From: CAZUTO01 sp964623085
Lineage (GTDB): Bacteria > Pseudomonadota > Gammaproteobacteria > Pseudomonadales > GM7GCV1
Assembly: GCA_964623085.1 (NCBI GenBank)
Contig: CAZUTO010000003.1
Location: 81,574-145,573, forward strand
Length of the DNA: 64,000 nucleotides
Direction of reading: 5' to 3'
This document shows, in pieces, positions 37,038 through 46,370 of the stretch. How positions within the stretch are numbered: the first letter of the stretch is position 1; every line of letters starts with the position of its first letter. The position numbers and the translations under genes were made by a program. The notes under the pieces are model-generated. The model did no database searches, had not been told where the DNA came from, and was given only the letters and a program-made list of their open reading frames with translations.

Positions 37038-38225
37038 CTATTGGCCAATCTGCTCAGTCCGCGTCGTCAGCTGATCAACGACCGCTTCGACAGCGCGGAT
37101 TGAACGGCTGATGTCCACAGATTCACTAGAAATATCACGTTCTGAGTAGTCTCGAATGATAGAAATCAGCGAAGCCGCTCCGTCATCTTCAGAAAAGACC
37201 TCGGAAATGCGACTACCGGCGCTACTAAGCGCTTGCTTAAAAACTTCTTCTTCTCCCGCCAGCATTGCTAGCTGCGCCTGTCTAACAAACAATTGGATTT
37301 CAGATTTTGCCAATGCCTCTTGTTCGCCTGAAAGCAGGTATTCCGACCCTGAAGACGCACTCGAACTATTAATAACAAGATAAGGACTCAGCGCATCAAT
37401 GATCACAGACCAGTATTTGTCGATCTTCGATTCATCAGAACCCTCAATATCAGAACTAACCAAATCAGAGCCTGTCAATTCTTCAACGCGAAAGCCTGAA
37501 AGCCCTGAAATTACTGGCAATAGCGCATCGAGCGCGAAGTAAATACCCTCATAATCAACTGGCTGGATATTACTAAGTCGAGTGATATCTGAGACCAGCT
37601 CACGACGAGCCTGAGTCAATTCGGGGTAGGCAAGTTCTTTCAAAATAGTGTCCGCAGCACCCATCATTTCAAGCGCACCCCCGACATCATGGCTCGTGGC
37701 AAGATGCTGATTGGCAATACGCAAAAGATATTCTGCTTCTGCCAACTCCCAATCACCTGTCGCCGTCGTCTCTGACTGCGAGACTCTCTGTGCCAGTGAT
37801 AATAGCTGCGCTTCCGTTTGATTCGACGAAGTTTGCAGGGAAGCCTCAACATTTGCTTGGCGAGTGCTTTGGGTTGCCAGCTGATCCTGTAAACTACCGA
37901 TTTGCCCCTCTAAATTAGCAATTTGCCCCTCTAAACCCACGAGCTGATCACTCACAACTTGAACTTGAGCACTACTATCGCCCTGCTGCAGACGCACCTG
38001 CTCTTGAGCGTAGTACCAGCCACCTGCAGCGGCCCCAAGAATCAAAAGCAGAACAAGTAAAAATAGTATTGCCTTGCCTAGCCCGCCCTTCTTTTTGGGT
38101 TTAGCTGGCTCCTCTACATCTTTATCTTGCTGCGTTGAGTCAGCACTTTCGCCCAGTGATACATCTTCCAGATCCTGATTATCTAGATTTTCTTCAGTGG
38201 GAAGGTTTGTTGTCTCAGAGGACAT
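37038..38225 (-). CDS. hemX: HemX-type membrane protein
   Basis: The 395-residue protein has an acidic, Ser/Gln-rich cytoplasmic N-terminus, a Lys-rich patch, one membrane segment (about 48-70), a coiled coil with repeated LEGQIANLEGQIGSLQDQL, and the periplasmic HemX domain (LAEAEYLLRIANQHLATS). Older databases mislabel it uroporphyrin-III methyltransferase, but no methyltransferase motif is visible. It lies between hemD and hemY. Confidence 0.92.
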   Translation of the reverse strand: MSSETTNLPTEENLDNQDLEDVSLGESADSTQQDKDVEEPAKPKKKGGLGKAILFLLVLLLILGAAAGGWYYAQEQVRLQQGDSSAQVQVVSDQLVGLEGQIANLEGQIGSLQDQLATQSTRQANVEASLQTSSNQTEAQLLSLAQRVSQSETTATGDWELAEAEYLLRIANQHLATSHDVGGALEMMGAADTILKELAYPELTQARRELVSDITRLSNIQPVDYEGIYFALDALLPVISGLSGFRVEELTGSDLVSSDIEGSDESKIDKYWSVIIDALSPYLVINSSSASSGSEYLLSGEQEALAKSEIQLFVRQAQLAMLAGEEEVFKQALSSAGSRISEVFSEDDGAASLISIIRDYSERDISSESVDISRSIRAVEAVVDQLTTRTEQIGQ

Positions 38226-38260
38226 TCTATGCTCCGATGTTTAAACGTCTTAAGATCAGT

Positions 38261-39013
38261 TTACACCTCTGAAGCGAACCGAGATAGCGCTTCTATAAGA
38301 GATTTTTCTGACGCAGTTGCTGACAATCGTACTTCTTTAAACCCAAATGACAATGCCAATTCCGCAATTCTTGCGCTTGACACAAAAAGTGGTTGTTCGA
38401 GCCAGTGGTTTCGGTCCGTGCTAATGAGGTAGTTACGCAGTGATTCAAGGGTCTCACCACTCATAGCAATCATAGCATCCGGTAGTTCGCAAACATGTAA
38501 ACAATCATGACAAATAGCCGTTCGTCTATACAATTCTAGCTTCTCAACCGAAGCCCCTCTTTCACGCAACACGTCTTCCAGCTTTTTTCTCCCGCCAACA
38601 CCTGTCAACAATAAAAACTTTTTATTGTTAATGTCAGAAAAATTCGGCAGCGCAAGCAAGCCCTCAGTATCAAAACGAGAATCTGGCAGAATAGGATTTA
38701 AACCATACAAATGCATTCTCTCGGCTGTCGCCTCACCAATAGCAAACCAATCAAGATGCTTTGGAACGACGATATGCTCTGAATCTAAAATCCGAGTGGC
38801 AAAATTAAACGCGTTTGCACTAATCGCAATGGCAGCATCCATGTCTTGCAGACGTCTAAGACTATTTAACTGCGTATCTAAGTGATCTTCACCCAGTTCT
38901 GTGAGTTCGATCATAGGGGCTAATATCGGAGAAAACCCTTTCGAAGATAGGTGGTCGGCTAGCCGTTCTCCCTGTTCTTTAGGGCGTGTCACCAAGACCT
39001 TTAACTCCGTCAT
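38261..39013 (-). CDS. hemD: Uroporphyrinogen-III synthase
   Basis: HemD cyclises hydroxymethylbilane to uroporphyrinogen III. The 250-residue protein shows the diverse but recognisable family layout: VLVTRPKEQGERLADHL at the start, the AIAISANAFNFATRI segment and the AIGEATAERM motif in the first half. It overlaps hemC by 4 bp, so the two are coupled. Confidence 0.92.
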   Translation of the reverse strand: MTELKVLVTRPKEQGERLADHLSSKGFSPILAPMIELTELGEDHLDTQLNSLRRLQDMDAAIAISANAFNFATRILDSEHIVVPKHLDWFAIGEATAERMHLYGLNPILPDSRFDTEGLLALPNFSDINNKKFLLLTGVGGRKKLEDVLRERGASVEKLELYRRTAICHDCLHVCELPDAMIAMSGETLESLRNYLISTDRNHWLEQPLFVSSARIAELALSFGFKEVRLSATASEKSLIEALSRFASEV

Positions 39014-39948
39014 TCCGAACGGTATACCTCAGCGAGAATCTCATCTGCGCCTTGGGCTAATAGGTCTTCCGCCAAGCGAACGCCCAATGATTCTGCTTCT
39101 ATATGATTAGATTCTCCTGACGCACGCAACATTTTTTTTCCATCAACACTGCCCACCAAGGCTCGCATCACTAACCTGTCTTGCGCCAGTTCGGCGTAGC
39201 AAGCAATGGGCACTTGGCACCCTCCCTGCAAACGATGATTCAATGCACGCTCAGCGCTAACACAGGTCGTCGTGCCCTTATGCTCAAGTGGTGCCAAGAG
39301 CGCTTGAATCTGCTCATCTTCTTTTCTACATTCAATGCCTATTGCGCCCTGCCCACCCGCAGGCAAACAGACATCTGAGCTGATGTGCTCTGCAATTCGA
39401 TTGTTCAAACCTAATCTCACAAGACCTGCGGCTGCGAGGATGATGGCGTCATATTGACCATCATCCAATTTTTTTAATCGCGTATTCACGTTTCCCCGAA
39501 GCTGTTTGATTTCAATATCAGGGCGCAACGCTGTGAGTTGGCACTGGCGCCGCAAGCTAGAGGTTCCGACAATTGCGCCAATCGGTAGTGTTTCTATGGA
39601 TTCATGGCTAGAGCTAACAAATGCATCACGGGGATCTTCCCTTTCGCAGATCACTGCAAGCTCTAGTCCTTGAGGGAATACCATCGGCACATCTTTCATT
39701 GAATGCACTGCTATATCTGCCGCACCCTCTAACATCGCTTGCTCTAGCTCTTTTACAAATAAGCCCTTGCCACCAATTTTTGCTAACGGACTATCAAGTA
39801 GCTTATCCCCTCGTGTTGTAAAACCAATCAGTTCCACGACTAAATCAGGGTGAATTTTTTGTAGTTCAGACTTAACGAATTCCGCCTGCCATAAAGCGAG
39901 AGGACTATTACGTGTTGCAATGCGCAAGGACGGCAACGACAACTCCAA
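39010..39948 (-). CDS. hemC: Hydroxymethylbilane synthase (porphobilinogen deaminase)
   Basis: HemC joins four porphobilinogens for haem synthesis. The 312-residue protein starts with IATRNSPLALWQAEFV and contains the GTSSLRRQCQL arginine-rich binding segment. The dipyrromethane cofactor cysteine lies in LQGGCQVPIACY (about residue 240). It is first of a hemC-hemD-hemX-hemY operon. Confidence 0.97.
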   Translation of the reverse strand: MELSLPSLRIATRNSPLALWQAEFVKSELQKIHPDLVVELIGFTTRGDKLLDSPLAKIGGKGLFVKELEQAMLEGAADIAVHSMKDVPMVFPQGLELAVICEREDPRDAFVSSSHESIETLPIGAIVGTSSLRRQCQLTALRPDIEIKQLRGNVNTRLKKLDDGQYDAIILAAAGLVRLGLNNRIAEHISSDVCLPAGGQGAIGIECRKEDEQIQALLAPLEHKGTTTCVSAERALNHRLQGGCQVPIACYAELAQDRLVMRALVGSVDGKKMLRASGESNHIEAESLGVRLAEDLLAQGADEILAEVYRSE

Positions 39949-40068
39949 GATAGTATGGTGAAAGAGCTATTCTAACCCGCCAACTGGGCGTTTTAATACC
40001 TTGAGAGGAATCTAATTGGAAAGCTGACAAAAATCTATTTTATGGACTAGAACCCATATCAAAACTAG

Positions 40069-40818
40069 CTAGAGGTGCTCGAGAAGCTCTTTAACCTGGC
40101 GTAGATGTCTTCTACTTACCGAAGGCTTACGTGGTGTACCTCGCAACCGAAGGCGGGCTTCACCACCCCCGCGTTCAAGCGCTTCAATGTGCGCAATAGA
40201 CACCAATGCATTGCGATGAACGCGAATAAATAACTCTCCCATACGCTCTTCGAGCTTGCGCAGAGAATCTTCTAGAAGCGTTTCGCCAGCCTCATGATAG
40301 GCGGTGACATATTTGTTGTCGGCGTGGAAATAACTAATATGAGAGATAGGGAGCAATTCAACGCCACGATGAGATTTTACAGTGATATGCTCGCTGGCAG
40401 CAGGGTCGTCTTCCTGAGTGACGTACTCGATGTTTGATATCTGCGCACGATTCAACCGAGTGGTATTCGCCAATGCAGATTCCAAATTCTCCTGTCGCAC
40501 TGGCTTAACCACATAACCAACAGCGCAGGTGTCAAAAGCTTCAATGGCATACTCATCGTGAGCAGTACAAAAAATCACCGCAGGGTGCACCTGCTCTTTT
40601 AAAAGGTCTCGTGCCATTTCCAAGCCACTTCTGCCAGGCATAGAAATATCAAGAAAAAGGATGTCTGGACGCTTCAATAAAACCATTTGCAGACCGATTT
40701 CAGCATTATGCGCGGCTCCGACCAACATGTAGCCATTCATATTATTGATCAAACGCGCAAGGCGCTCGCGCGCTAATGGTTCATCATCAACTATAAGAAC
40801 TGTTTTTAGATCCTTCAT
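40069..40818 (-). CDS. algR: AlgR-type LytTR response regulator
   Basis: The 249-residue regulator has an N-terminal receiver domain (acceptor Asp in ILFLDISMPGRSG, about residue 56) and a C-terminal LytTR DNA-binding domain (about 145-245, including FIRVHRNALVSIAHIEAL). In Pseudomonas AlgR controls type IV pili and alginate. It is encoded 4 bp downstream of its likely partner kinase, and hemC follows it, as in Pseudomonas. The presence of fimX in the window fits pilus control, but targets are not visible. Confidence 0.92.
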   Translation of the reverse strand: MKDLKTVLIVDDEPLARERLARLINNMNGYMLVGAAHNAEIGLQMVLLKRPDILFLDISMPGRSGLEMARDLLKEQVHPAVIFCTAHDEYAIEAFDTCAVGYVVKPVRQENLESALANTTRLNRAQISNIEYVTQEDDPAASEHITVKSHRGVELLPISHISYFHADNKYVTAYHEAGETLLEDSLRKLEERMGELFIRVHRNALVSIAHIEALERGGGEARLRLRGTPRKPSVSRRHLRQVKELLEHL

Positions 40819-40822
40819 ATCT

Positions 40823-41881
40823 TTACAACCGCGCAGCAGAGTTTGAGATGCTCAAACTAACGAGATATTGATCATCCACCTGGCGAGCATCAAAAACGAT
40901 CGAGCCAGAGTAATAGGCGCTTAATCGAGCATGCACGTTTTTCAACGCAGTACCTGTTCCGCGTGAAGTAGTGTCCTTGTTCGCACCTACCGGATTCTTA
41001 ATTCGCAACATCAGTTTGTTCCCATCAACCTTCAAACTCATTTCAATTTGTCCTCCCTCTGGGAGAGGCTGTAAGCCATGAAGTACCGCATTTTCAAGCA
41101 GTGGCTGCAGAGAAAGCGCTGGTATAAGCCAACCCTTTGCCTCTTCGTCCACATCAAATTGCCAAGACAGACGATCTTCCATGCGGAGTTTTTCAACACA
41201 CAAGTACTTCTCGCAGAGCGCTAGCTCCTGCTCAACTCGAACTGGAGCCTGATCAGATAAAGTAGCTCGATATAAATCTGAAAGGTCTAGCACTGCATTC
41301 TCTGCACGAGCAGCATCAATAGTAATGAGTTCGGCCAAACTATTGAGACTGTTAAACAAGAAATGCGGACGAATTCTCGCTTGGAGTGCGTCGTACTTCG
41401 CGTCTAGCAGCCGTTTTTCGTTTTTGCGAATTTCGTGGTGGGCAAAAACAGCGCGCAAAACCACCGATCCCACGATAAAAGTAATCAGCATCGTCTCGGC
41501 CACTGTTTCAAACATGCTGTCGTAAGACAGGAAAGCGAGCTGTATACCCAACCAAAAAGGCGCAAGACTGCAAAGCGCAGCACTGGCAAGCATCCAACAA
41601 AAAGCCAAAGTTGCACTCAGCCATATTGGCAACCCTGATCCATAGGTCCGAACCAATTGCAATCCAATCAATGAGAGACAACAAATCCATGCTGACAGCA
41701 GCGCAAAAGGACCGAACGCTCCATGTTCCCAGCCACCCAGACCATAGCGCAGCAAAGTAAGTAAAAGAGCAATGGCGACACTAACGAGTAGCGCACGCAA
41801 AACAGCAAGGGGCTGACCGAAATCGGGGATCCAATTCAGGTCATTTAACGCATTATTTGGCTTGCGATGAGAGTCAATCAA
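40823..41881 (-). CDS. algZ: AlgZ/FimS-type sensor histidine kinase
   Basis: The 352-residue membrane kinase has about four hydrophobic segments (about 27-150) and a LytS-type HisKA region. The phosphoacceptor histidine is in RPHFLFNSLNSLAEL. The N-box PLLENAVLHGLQPL and the G-box region GTGTALKNVHARL are both recognisable. It precedes algR by 4 bp, making a two-component pair. Confidence 0.92.
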   Translation of the reverse strand: MIDSHRKPNNALNDLNWIPDFGQPLAVLRALLVSVAIALLLTLLRYGLGGWEHGAFGPFALLSAWICCLSLIGLQLVRTYGSGLPIWLSATLAFCWMLASAALCSLAPFWLGIQLAFLSYDSMFETVAETMLITFIVGSVVLRAVFAHHEIRKNEKRLLDAKYDALQARIRPHFLFNSLNSLAELITIDAARAENAVLDLSDLYRATLSDQAPVRVEQELALCEKYLCVEKLRMEDRLSWQFDVDEEAKGWLIPALSLQPLLENAVLHGLQPLPEGGQIEMSLKVDGNKLMLRIKNPVGANKDTTSRGTGTALKNVHARLSAYYSGSIVFDARQVDDQYLVSLSISNSAARL

Positions 41882-42005
41882 AGGCTGTGGTGTAGCTAAG
41901 TTATTGTGCTCCCTAGAGAATAATTCAGGCCTTTATACGTATCCAAGTGACGAAGCCCGAAACTGAGAACCAGCAGAGCTTAAATTTAATCTTTTATCGC
42001 TAATG

Positions 42006-42011
42006 TATAAT
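42006..42011 (+). promoter_or_regulatory. Probable -10 element of the argH promoter
   Basis: TATAAT lies directly after TG at 42004-42005. No good -35 is visible. If used, transcription would start near 42018, downstream of the first in-frame ATG (42010), which supports the argH start at 42055. Confidence 0.5.
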
Positions 42012-42054
42012 GCCGCGCATTTACAACCCTAAATTGGCCAGTGGCGCTACGCAG

Positions 42055-43461
42055 ATGACAGACAATAGAACCAAAGACTCCTCTACTATTTGGGGCGGCA
42101 GATTTAAAGAACCCACGGACGCCTTCGTTGAGCGATTTACCGCGTCAGAGTCCTTCGACCGCCGTCTCTACACTCAGGATATTCGCGGATCGTTAGCTCA
42201 CGCCCAAATGCTTGCTGAGCAAGGTGTTTTAAACACCGAAGAACTAGAGGCTATCGAGCAGGGGCTGTCAGAAGTCCAAGAAGATATAGAGGCTGGCAGG
42301 TTCAGCTGGTCCACGTCACTCGAAGACGTGCACATGAATATTGAAGCGGCGTTAACCGAAAAAATTGGCATTGCAGGAAAGAAGCTCCACACCGGTCGGT
42401 CTAGAAATGATCAGGTGGCAACGGATGTGCGTCTCTGGCTACGCGACGAAATTGACCAAATAGCAACCGAACTAACGCGTTTGCAGGCTGGCTGCATAGA
42501 GCTCGCAGAAGTTGAAGCAAACACCATCATGCCCGGGTTTACACACTTACAAACGGCTCAACCAGTGACATTTGGCCATCATTTGTTGGCGTGGAATGAA
42601 ATGCTGGAACGGGACGCATCGAGGCTACAGGATTGCCGAGTGCGCTTAAATCAGTCGCCACTTGGTGCTGCCGCGCTTGCTGGCACGACGTACCCCATCG
42701 ATCGAGAAAAGACAGCCTCTGCCCTAGGCTTTGATTCACCGACAAGAAACTCATTGGATTCTGTTAGTGATCGTGATTTCGCAATCGAATTCTGTGCCTG
42801 TGCAAGCATCTGTTTAATGCACTTATCACGAATGAGTGAAGAGCTCGTTCTTTGGGCTTCGGCACAATTCCAGTTTATTACGCTTCCAGATCGTTTTTGC
42901 ACTGGCTCTAGCATCATGCCGCAAAAGAAAAACCCTGATGTTCCTGAACTTGTTCGCGGCAAGACTGGCCGCGTATACGGGGATTTAATGAGTCTGCTGA
43001 CGCTAATGAAGTCGCAACCACTCGCCTACAACAAAGATAACCAAGAAGATAAAGAGCCGCTATTCGACGCCGTCGATACGCTCAGGGATTGCCTCCGCGC
43101 CTTTGCGGATATGATTCCAGCGATTAAACCTAATAGTGAACAGATGCGTGCTGCCGCCATGGCAGGATTTTCAACGGCAACGGACCTAGCAGACTACCTT
43201 GTACGCAAAGGCATCGCTTTTAGAGATGCGCATGAAATTGTAGGTAATGCTGTAGCGCTTGGCCTAGATCGCGGAAAAGATCTTTCCGAACTGAGCTTGT
43301 CAGATCTCCAGCAGTTCTGTTCAGATATTACCGAAGACGTGTTTGATGTGTTGACACTGGAAGGCTCTGTCTCAGCCAGAAATCACCTTGGAGGAACCGC
43401 TCCAACACAGGTGGTTAGCGCTGCTAAAGCTGCCAGAGCTCGCCTCAACAGTTCAAGCTGA
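42055..43461 (+). CDS. argH: Argininosuccinate lyase
   Basis: ArgH cleaves argininosuccinate to arginine and fumarate. The frame is open from an ATG at 42010, but I choose the ATG at 42055 (468 residues) because the first ATG overlaps a TATAAT promoter box and the family starts near TIWGGRFKEPTDAFVERFTAS. The signature GSSIMPQKKNPDVPELVRGK and the TAQPVTFGHHLLAW segment are intact. It is divergent from algZ. Confidence 0.94.
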   Translation: MTDNRTKDSSTIWGGRFKEPTDAFVERFTASESFDRRLYTQDIRGSLAHAQMLAEQGVLNTEELEAIEQGLSEVQEDIEAGRFSWSTSLEDVHMNIEAALTEKIGIAGKKLHTGRSRNDQVATDVRLWLRDEIDQIATELTRLQAGCIELAEVEANTIMPGFTHLQTAQPVTFGHHLLAWNEMLERDASRLQDCRVRLNQSPLGAAALAGTTYPIDREKTASALGFDSPTRNSLDSVSDRDFAIEFCACASICLMHLSRMSEELVLWASAQFQFITLPDRFCTGSSIMPQKKNPDVPELVRGKTGRVYGDLMSLLTLMKSQPLAYNKDNQEDKEPLFDAVDTLRDCLRAFADMIPAIKPNSEQMRAAAMAGFSTATDLADYLVRKGIAFRDAHEIVGNAVALGLDRGKDLSELSLSDLQQFCSDITEDVFDVLTLEGSVSARNHLGGTAPTQVVSAAKAARARLNSSS

Positions 43462-43482
43462 GACTGCTAAGTGGCTAATTGA

Positions 43483-43722
43483 CTATTTGAGATAAGCGAA
43501 CAGTTCGGTACAGCCACCAACATAATGATCACCATGAAGAATTTGTGGCATGGTCTGCACAGGCTGTTTGATTCGCTCGGAGACGTCTTGCTTCGATAGA
43601 CCTTTATCATAGATATCGATGTATTCGAATTCGAGACTACTTTTCGTTAGTAACCGCACCGCTCGATGGCAATAGATGCACCCAGGGCGCCCATATACCG
43701 TAAATGGTTGCTCTGCGTTCAT
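43483..43722 (-). CDS. Glutaredoxin (GrxC-like)
   Basis: The 79-residue protein begins MNAEQPFTVYGRPGCIYC, with redox motif CIYC and the family segments TMPQILHGDHYVGGCTEL. The longer frame to 43791 would overlap cyaY by 50 bp, so I prefer the ATG at 43722, which leaves an 19-bp gap. It reduces disulfides with glutathione. Convergent with argH. Confidence 0.88.
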   Translation of the reverse strand: MNAEQPFTVYGRPGCIYCHRAVRLLTKSSLEFEYIDIYDKGLSKQDVSERIKQPVQTMPQILHGDHYVGGCTELFAYLK

Positions 43723-43741
43723 TGGTGGCTTTCGTGGCGTT

Positions 43742-44089
43742 TTACGAAAAAGAGAGAGTAAGTGTTTCGTTGTTCTGCTCCTGAATAACACGTTCTAGTA
43801 ATTCTGCAAGATTCTCGCCCGAGGCACAGACCCAGTCGCTATCCTGCATTCTAAAATGAAAACCGCCGGATCGTGCTGCGACCCAAAGTTCACCCGTCGT
43901 CGGTTGCCGACTCAAAATAACCTTAGAACCATCTGACTCGCAGGTTATGGTCATTACACCACCGCTAGTTTCATAATCCAAATCAGCGCCAGATTCATCA
44001 ATCTGATCCTCAATTTGTATATAGATATCATCAATCACCTTGTGAAACTCGGATTCTGCCACTCGATACTCCAATGTTGAGTGCGACAA
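43742..44089 (-). CDS. cyaY: Frataxin-like iron-binding protein CyaY
   Basis: CyaY is the bacterial frataxin, regulating iron-sulfur cluster assembly. The 115-residue protein has an acidic first helix (EFHKVIDDIYIQIEDQIDES), the strand GGVMTITCESDGSKVILSRQ and the ELWVAARSGGFHF segment. It lies divergent from lptM-lysA, a conserved arrangement, and upstream of the glutaredoxin gene on the same strand. Confidence 0.93.
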   Translation of the reverse strand: MSHSTLEYRVAESEFHKVIDDIYIQIEDQIDESGADLDYETSGGVMTITCESDGSKVILSRQPTTGELWVAARSGGFHFRMQDSDWVCASGENLAELLERVIQEQNNETLTLSFS

Positions 44090-44134
44090 GAATAGGTTTA
44101 TACTCGCGCACCCTGATTCTAAGGAGTTCTTATC

Positions 44135-44266
44135 ATGCGCGCACTAGCTTTTGCAGCATTTCTGATACTATGCACAATAACCTTGGCTTCATGTGGTCAC
44201 AAGAGTTCTCTGCAATTGCCAGAGCCTAAAGAGGCATTGATTGACAATGCTGAACCGGAAGCTTGA
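44135..44266 (+). CDS. lptM: Small lipoprotein LptM (YifL-like)
   Basis: This is a 43-residue lipoprotein too short for routine ORF lists. The signal sequence MRALAFAAFLILCTITLASC ends in lipobox LASC with Cys20, followed by GHKSSLQLPEPKEA, which resembles the CGQKGPLYLP start of LptM. LptM assists oxidative maturation of LptD in the outer-membrane LPS translocon. AAGGAG at 44121-44126 is an ideal Shine-Dalgarno. It lies between cyaY and lysA, the usual position. Confidence 0.85.
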   Translation: MRALAFAAFLILCTITLASCGHKSSLQLPEPKEALIDNAEPEA

Positions 44267-44290
44267 GATAAGTAAAAAAGAAAAGACCTA

Positions 44291-45535
44291 ATGAGTAATC
44301 ATTTCGAGGTCCGCAACGGCGAACTGTTCGCAGAGGACGTTGCGGTCAGAAAAATTGCTGCCGAATTCGGCACTCCAACTTACATATACAGTCGCGCCAC
44401 GCTGGAGAGACACCTGCGCGCTTGGCAAGAACCACTGGGCGATCGCGGTAATATCTATTACTCAGTCAAGGCTAACTCTAATATTGGTGTCCTCAGCGTG
44501 CTCGCACAAATGGGTAGCGGCTTTGACATCGTATCTGGCGGCGAGCTACACCGAGTTATTCAAGCAGGTGGTGACCCAAACAAAGTCGTATTTTCGGGGG
44601 TCGGGAAAACCGAAGAGGAAATGCGCTATGCACTGGATGCTGGCATTCATTGCTTCAACATTGAGTCCGAATCTGAGCTAACACTGCTCAATCAAGTTGC
44701 CGGCAAACTAAGTTTGGTCGCCCCTATTTCCGTGCGAATCAATCCCGACGTAGATGCGAAAACGCATCCCTATATATCGACCGGACTAAGCGACAATAAG
44801 TTTGGTATTGATATTTCTCTAGGGCCAGCAGTCTATGAGCGGGCTGCATCGATGCCGCATATCAAGGTTATAGGCGTCGATTGCCATATCGGTTCACAGC
44901 TCACAGAGCTCGACCCCTACTGGGATGCGCTTGATCGTATTTTACTGTTAGTCGATGACTTAGCGTCACGAGGCATTGAGTTAGAGCACATCGACTTGGG
45001 CGGCGGCCTAGGTGTGACCTATATCGATGAAACGCCACCTCTCCCTAGCCAGTTGCTCGAGGGTCTATTTGAGCGCCTTGGCGATCGACCTCAACAGCTC
45101 GCGTTTGAGCCAGGCAGATCAATCGCCGCTAATGCAGGTATTTTGGTCACCAAAACGCTGTTCACCAAAGAGTCGCCATCGAAGAATTTTGCCGTAGTAG
45201 ACGCCGCAATGAACGATATGCTGCGTCCGGCGTTATACAGCGCTTGGATGAATATCACCCCAGTGGTATCTCATAGCGATCGTGAGAAAAAGACTTGGGA
45301 TATTGTTGGGCCCATCTGTGAATCTGCTGATTTCATCGGCAAAGATCGCGAACTCGCTATTGCTGAAGGCGATCTGCTCGCTCAACATTCCGCAGGTGCT
45401 TACGGCTTTACCATGGCGTCCAACTACAATAGCCGCCCTAGAGCTGTTGAAATCATGGTATCTGGTGACCAAGTGATGGTGCTTCGCGAGCGCGAAACAC
45501 TTGGGCAACTGACGCAAACAGAGTCTCGTGTCTGA
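44291..45535 (+). CDS. lysA: Diaminopimelate decarboxylase
   Basis: LysA makes lysine from meso-diaminopimelate. The 414-residue PLP enzyme has the cofactor lysine at residue 60 (IYYSVKANSN), the phosphate-binding GSGFDIVSGGEL region, HIGSQL and the signature EPGRSIAANAGILVT, plus GPICESADF near the C-terminus. Its TGA stop overlaps the dapF start by one base. Confidence 0.96.
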   Translation: MSNHFEVRNGELFAEDVAVRKIAAEFGTPTYIYSRATLERHLRAWQEPLGDRGNIYYSVKANSNIGVLSVLAQMGSGFDIVSGGELHRVIQAGGDPNKVVFSGVGKTEEEMRYALDAGIHCFNIESESELTLLNQVAGKLSLVAPISVRINPDVDAKTHPYISTGLSDNKFGIDISLGPAVYERAASMPHIKVIGVDCHIGSQLTELDPYWDALDRILLLVDDLASRGIELEHIDLGGGLGVTYIDETPPLPSQLLEGLFERLGDRPQQLAFEPGRSIAANAGILVTKTLFTKESPSKNFAVVDAAMNDMLRPALYSAWMNITPVVSHSDREKKTWDIVGPICESADFIGKDRELAIAEGDLLAQHSAGAYGFTMASNYNSRPRAVEIMVSGDQVMVLRERETLGQLTQTESRV

Positions 45536-46365
45536 TGTGGCTTAAATTCACGAAAATGCACGGCGCGGGCAATGATTTCGTCATGATTGATGCCGTTACT
45601 CAAACGGTTAAATTCACGGCTAAACTCGCACGAAAAATTTCTGACCGCCAGTTTGGCATCGGATGCGATCAGATCCTGCTCGTCGAAGCGCCCGATGACG
45701 CCGATGTAGATTTCAACTATCGCATATTCAATGCAGATGGCGGCGAAGTTGAACAATGTGGCAATGGCGCGCGCTGCTTTGCAAAATTTGTGCGCGACCG
45801 AAAACTCTGTGCACGAAACCCAATTAGAGTATCAACAACCAGTGGCAACATAGAAATCACCACTAATTCAGACAACACCTATTCTGTCGATATGGGGAAA
45901 CCCAACTTCGAACCAGAAAAGATTCCGCTCGCCGTTGATAAAAAGCAGGATATCTATACCGCTGAACTAAAACTCGACCCTATCGAATTTGCAGCAGTCA
46001 GCATGGGCAATCCTCACGCCGTTCTAACGGTTGATAATGTAGATGTTGTACCAGTAAAAATACTGGGCGGTAAGTTGGAAAAGCACTCAATATTTCCGAA
46101 TAGAGCCAATATCGGTTTTATGCAAGTTCTGAACGAGCAAGAAATCAATCTGCGTGTGTATGAGCGCGGCACCGGCGAGACACTGGCCTGCGGCACTGGC
46201 GCCTGTGCCGCAGTGGTATCTGGCATAGCTCAAGATCGACTTACCACACCAGTGAAAGTGAATTTGCCCGGCGGAGCACTTACAATTGACTGGCAGGGAC
46301 AAGAGCGTTCTGTCATCCTTACTGGGCCGGCAAAAACGGTTTTTCACGGTCAAATTCGAGTTTAA
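45535..46365 (+). CDS. dapF: Diaminopimelate epimerase
   Basis: DapF interconverts LL- and meso-diaminopimelate for lysine and peptidoglycan. The 276-residue protein has the catalytic cysteines at Cys75 (EQCGNGARCF) and in ETLACGTGACA near the C-terminus. Translation starts at the ATG in the TGATG overlap with lysA, so the two are coupled. DUF484 follows after 5 bp. Confidence 0.97.
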   Translation: MWLKFTKMHGAGNDFVMIDAVTQTVKFTAKLARKISDRQFGIGCDQILLVEAPDDADVDFNYRIFNADGGEVEQCGNGARCFAKFVRDRKLCARNPIRVSTTSGNIEITTNSDNTYSVDMGKPNFEPEKIPLAVDKKQDIYTAELKLDPIEFAAVSMGNPHAVLTVDNVDVVPVKILGGKLEKHSIFPNRANIGFMQVLNEQEINLRVYERGTGETLACGTGACAAVVSGIAQDRLTTPVKVNLPGGALTIDWQGQERSVILTGPAKTVFHGQIRV

Positions 46366-46370
46366 ATCCT

